This document shows, piece after piece, positions 59,903 to 64,000 of a stretch of DNA of 64,000 nt (position 1 is its first letter; the number at the start of each line of letters is the position of its first letter). The translations under genes and the position numbers were made by a program. The stretch comes from Timema cristinae (Eukaryota > Arthropoda > Insecta > Phasmatodea > Timematidae): assembly GCA_039000515.1 (NCBI GenBank), contig JBCFYV010000024.1:44346019-44410018 (forward strand), read 5' to 3'. Below the pieces are notes generated by a model. That model saw only the letters and a list, made by a program, of their open reading frames with translations. It was not told where the DNA came from and searched no databases.

Positions 59903-60212
59903 CTACCTCTATAGTCTAGTGGTCAGCGTTTCTAACTATAGATCCATATGTCCCAGATCGATCCCAGGCACTTTCAGATTTTTCTTTGAAGGAGTGGATT
60001 TGGAACTGAGTATAACTCTGACTCGTGAGGACAAATGAGGAGCTACTTGAATTAATAAGTAGCAGCTACGATCTATAAAACTGAGAATAACGGCTGGAGG
60101 GTTCGTTGTGCTGACCACTTGACACCCTCTTTTTTGCAAATGTTGGCACTATCATCGCTAATAGCGGCGGCCGCTCGGTCGGTATAACTTGAGTTCAGGC
60201 TTACGTTATGGA
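59903..60212 (+). mobile_element. SINE family 3, nearly complete
   Basis: Head CTATAGTCTAGTGGTCAGCG, B box AGATCGATCCCAG, then the family body through GGGTTCGTTGTGCTGACCAC. It lies in an Ig-gene intron between two coding exons. Confidence 0.8.
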
Positions 60213-60495
60213 GTTTATTCATATGATTAAAATCTTTTTAACTGGCTATAATATAAAGATCCATCAGCTCCAGTGAAAAAATACTTTTTAGGCCATTTTT
60301 AAGTATTAATGTTTATATAACTTTAAGATACATTCTCTGACTTACTACGTCATAGATACGATTAGTTCTGTATTATTTACAGTTGATCGTCCACGCCCGA
60401 GAATATTCCATCAACGCTGTATTTTATTAAAGGAACGAGTCATCATCACAACAGTTTAGCATTAATAACTTACGAGACTGATGGTGACGACTTAC

Positions 60496-60624
60496 AGTTG
60501 ACGTTAAGAGTAATCCTCTTGCTAACCGCTGGAGGGACGTCGTTGGAAGCGATACACAAGTAGGCTCCCATCTGTCTACGGTCTAATTTCATGAGACTCA
60601 AGATTTCTCCACTGAACGTATCAA
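60496..60624 (-). CDS. Lachesin/DIP-like Ig protein: exon with the C-terminal half of Ig2
   Basis: This is the first visible exon of a minus-strand gene that continues beyond the right edge. The acceptor TTTCATTCCAG is at 60625 and the donor GTAAGT at 60495; phases are 1 in and 1 out. It reads DTFSGEILSLMKLDRRQMGAYLCIASNDV and onwards to VSKRITLNVN. The D..Q.GAYLCIA block is the F-strand signature (DxGxYxC) of an Ig domain, and RITLNVN plus F from the junction is the linker into Ig3. Proteins of this type (lachesin, DIP and neurotrimin-like, IgLON relatives) are three-Ig, GPI-anchored adhesion molecules of insect neurons. The exons for Ig1 and the first half of Ig2 are not in the window. Confidence 0.85.
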
Positions 60625-60844
60625 CTGGAATGAAAAAGATAAATAAAACAAACTTTCATTTGAGATATGGTTCTCAGCAACAGTAGACTTATGAAAACTA
60701 AAAACGCCAATATTCATCTATACAGGGTGCACACACAAAAAACAAGGAGAAAATTTCATATAAACTTGTATCCTATTTGACTTAGTTTCAGTGTTATAAC
60801 TTATAATCATGTTTGTACTCCAGTAATGTGAACCTACTTAACAT

Positions 60845-61102
60845 TGTAGAAAACCGCTTCGTTGTCCACATGTTTTAAGGTGCTAGTTTCACAGTAGACA
60901 AGACTGTCGGGGACAAGGAGATCAAGGTTCGAATCTCGATCGGGTGTACTGAGGTATTTTTCCCATATTGATTTTACACTCTCCCTCCATGAAAATATAG
61001 GTACACTTCCTCTAAGTATAGCCTTTCTAATCCCTAAAACTATTAGTGTAATTAGTACAAAATTGTATAGCTGTAACGGGTAGTAAGACTCGGTGCTAAA
61101 GG
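60845..61102 (+). mobile_element. SINE family 2
   Basis: Diverged head, B box GGTTCGAATCTC, body and a tail ending GTAAGACTCGGTGCTAA. Confidence 0.82.
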
Positions 61103-61139
61103 AAAATACATTGTAGGAAGTCAATTAATTGAAAAATGA

Positions 61140-61235
61140 CATCTTGCCACAGGAATTGAACCCAGGAACTTTAACTTAGAGTGTTAATACTCTCTCACTG
61201 AGCTATCCAGGGATCGTTCCGTACCCAGGTTCATT
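61140..61235 (-). mobile_element. tRNA-like SINE head (family 5)
   Basis: On the minus strand it has an A-box-like CTGGATAGCTCAGTGAGAG and a B box GGTTCAATTCC. It continues into AT-rich sequence. Confidence 0.55.
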
Positions 61236-62302
61236 CTTCACTCATATTTTTTAAGGCAATATTTATAATAAATTGTATTTTTGATTGGTTGAATCTTTCA
61301 AATTTTACTCTCATAATCTTCTAAAAGTATGATGAAATCTGTATGCACACACGCTTTCAAAAAACAGTTAAACGTTATAAATATATATTTATACCTATTT
61401 TTTATTAGTTAACGAAATCTATAGTAAAATTCAACCATGACCACCTATTTAATTAAATATTTGTATTTGAATTCTCAGCTATTTTGCATCTGTTACCGAG
61501 GTTTTTTCCTTTAATTTTCCTCCAGAATACTGTGAGGACCACATCTTCAACGAGCGTCGACCACTGTTTTAATCAAATTGCTCTTGTATAAAAAAAATTA
61601 CACATAGTACATACATTATATTAAAATAAATTCAAGACAGGTTTTATTGCTTTATTTTTATAATATTTTCAAAATGTATTAAAATAAGTATTTGGTTCGG
61701 ATCCTATATAGTTTCACAAACATAAACACAATATGTGTTTGAAAAAAATTGACCTTTGCATCTTATAATCGAACCAATGACATTGGTGAACTATTCCAAA
61801 TGTCCTGGATTTGAATCCCGTGACAGGGTGTAATTTTTTAAACAAGCCTTTAAATGTTCAAGACTTAAAACTCAAGTTTTAGAAACAATCAACAAGTAAA
61901 TTAATAACCACATTCAAAATTAATTAAAAATATAATTTATGTTTTTAATTTTATGTGCTTGCGTATTGTTTAAAAGCAGTTTTCCCTTAAACCAAAATAT
62001 AAATTAATCATCCTGAAATATTTTTGATTTTTTTTAAATCTCACCCAGGATATAAGTAATAAAATTAAATATTTAAATTTCAAACCCCACTCTCCAAAAC
62101 ATTCCGGTTCTAGATATAACTGTTCAAAAAACAAATTAAAAAAAAAAGAATTACTTTGGTGAGATTCAATAAACATATTACGACAAGGAGTAAGTAAACT
62201 TGAGAATCGCTTCTGCCAACTGAATCAAGCCTAAATTCCCTCGAGGCGAAGGAAACTGTCGAACTTGGTCGTCCATTATTAGCAGCAACGAAATGCACAA
62301 AC

Positions 62303-62352
62303 GTGTGTGTGTGTGTGTGTTTGTGTGTGTGAGAGAGAGAGAGAGAGAAGAA
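62303..62352. repeat. (GT)n then (GA)n microsatellite
   Basis: GTGTGTGTGTGTGTGTGT, a short break, then GAGAGAGAGA. Confidence 0.93.
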
Positions 62353-63832
62353 GAAGAAAGAACGAGAGGAAGAAAAGGCGACCCAGCTAAATTAATTGAC
62401 CTACCCCGTTTCGCCAATAGATGGCAGGGGCGCGCTATTCCATCACCTGACGTACAACGCTCGCAGCGGCAGTTCAGCGATCTAAAGTACTCGTATTTGT
62501 ATAGTTACTATTCTGTTAAACCGACTTATCACACATAGACTGTGCATGAATGGGATCTGCCGCTATGGAGGACGCAACACGCATCAATGGGCGGGCGTGA
62601 CGTCAATGTGGAGAGCCCTACGAGAAAATGTAATTTAAAGCATTTTACTAAGTTATGTTGTGTTAAGCTTTTAATTGTTTTACATTACCAAACTAAGTGA
62701 ACTTCTTTCAATATATTAAAGGTCTTTACTTATCACAGATAAATTATCTACTTAAAATTAAATATTAAATATACTTTAAATTATTATTTTAAATCTGGTT
62801 GATGACCAACCACTTTTAAAATTAATTCGATATTATTCCTGTTAGACTTGTTTTTATTTACGTTATACAAAATTTAATATATCATGTTTGAAATTCTATA
62901 TACTGTGACGTCATCAAAGGCAAGAGTTCTCGAAGTTACATCACGTGCTAGCTCTTAATTTGATGTGCATACTGGTAATAGTACCCTAAGTATATTGTTA
63001 AAGCTGGTGTGCCGTAGCTTGGAAACGAAGATCGCATTTGTTTGATCTGCCGCCAGGGGTTCTGTGGTTGTCTTAACAACAATGGTAGAGTTACAAGTAA
63101 CTAACAGGGAAGCGCATAAGACAAATTCCGCACCTTTGTAACATCTCTATTATAACAGTTTTAAGATGAACATAAATAATTACTTACATCCTATTATAAA
63201 ATTAAAATGAAGTAATTACCGAAGGAATGATTAATTAACGGCATTAATCTACTTAGTTACTGTTCATGCGTGGAGATGCCAATGAAGATGTTAATATAAC
63301 TTAAACTTAATTAGCCAAACCCTGGTGACCATGGAAATTAATCCCCTTTTGAGAAAAATACTTTGGTACTAGCCAGAAATCGAACTTGGAACCTCTGGGC
63401 CAGGAGACAATGGCTCTGAACACTATACCATGAGGCCGGTTAGAAAGCCCGATCAACTGTACGTATTTACACTTTTGAAGATTTTAACCATCCACCATAA
63501 AAGTTTTTTGCTTCTCTTTCTTTATTAACTTGTGTAAAAATACATTATATATCGTTGAAATCTGATTGCTCGTTTTTGTCTTTTAACGTGTGTTTATGTT
63601 CGTTTATGCTCACATTGTTTGTGCTCGTTAGGTGTACATGTGGCTTTACTATCTTCATTTTGAATGTGTTCAAGTGGGTCTTGAATATTTTTTAAAAAAC
63701 ATTTCTCATTTAATTTTTTACTAAGAAAAGTTGTTTTAAAATAAACAATGTTGAGGAGCTTCCTTAACCTTTTATTTGTTATCAAAACCACTTTAACATT
63801 CTTATTGAGTTGAAATAAGTGAAGAATGACAA

Positions 63833-63905
63833 ACTTGACACAGGAATTGAACCCGTGACCTAAGGCTGTGCGCACCAAAGCTCAACCACGAAGCAATCCT
63901 CCTGG
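63833..63905 (-). mobile_element. tRNA-like SINE head (family 5)
   Basis: On the minus strand, GTGGTTGAGCTTTGG and CGGGTTCAATTCC are A- and B-box-like; poor stem pairing argues against a functional tRNA. Confidence 0.5.
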
Positions 63906-64000
63906 TTCGTTATCTCTCACTATTTGTTGATGTTCATGTCCAGGTTGTCATTTTTCATTGAATTGAGTTTGATTCATCTATCAAGAGTGATCCTGTGGGG

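Larger units (their letters stand above)
61240..64000. other. Upstream Ig-gene intron to window edge
   Basis: No Ig1 or Ig2 exon was found, so the rest of the gene lies beyond 64000. A GC-richer island at 62390-62640 contains a CTCF-like motif, and two tRNA-like heads lie at 63365 and 63833. Confidence 0.5.

Noticed and set aside
61501..61580. Plus-strand exon after TTTAATTTTCCTCCAG
   Set aside because: A good-looking acceptor, but the frame (YCEDHIFNERRPLF) stops at once and no partner exon was found.

Overview
This is an AT-rich eukaryotic window, almost certainly from an arthropod and probably an insect. The arguments are GT-AG introns of several kilobases, a neuronal Ig-superfamily gene of the lachesin/DIP type, and a dense load of tRNA-derived SINEs, hAT-like MITEs and microsatellites. 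The species cannot be named from the sequence. No prokaryotic, viral or organellar gene organisation is seen. Most short open frames are chance products of AT-rich DNA or parts of repeats, so gene calls rest on splice sites, codon phase and protein similarity.

Left and middle (about 6.1-38.8 kb): four genes for predicted secreted proteins that share one 5' design. Each has a tiny first coding exon encoding a hydrophobic signal sequence and ending in phase 0 (three of the four end in ...VQ or ...IQ). Next comes a mini-exon of 28, 28, 31 or 43 nt running from phase 0 to phase 1, then a phase-1 terminal exon. They are gene A (+, 6160-10943, about 53 aa), P0 (-, 16890-14010, 74 aa), P1 (-, 29771-23384, about 771 aa) and P2 (-, 38785-34064, about 538 aa). 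P1 carries four copies of a 56-residue repeat. P1 and P2 share a short FLxxSYD-like module. I do not recognise the family. P1 and P2 are each interrupted by single-base frameshifts that look more like consensus errors than decay, though that is unproven.

Right (45.8-60.6 kb and beyond the right edge): the 3' half of a lachesin/DIP-like GPI-anchored cell-adhesion gene on the minus strand. Six exons join in consistent phase: the end of Ig2, Ig3 in two exons, two short linker exons and a hydrophobic GPI-signal exon. Next to the first Ig3 exon, 44 nt of exon end plus 19 nt of intron, including the 5' splice site, is tandemly repeated at an exact 63-bp period.

The rest is repeat-rich: at least four SINE families, two of which share a 3' tail, hAT-like MITEs with 8-bp target duplications, a Tc1/mariner-like remnant, a LINE fragment, a 35-bp perfect inverted repeat, and AT, GA and GT microsatellites. 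Some SINEs sit inside other elements with clear target-site duplications.
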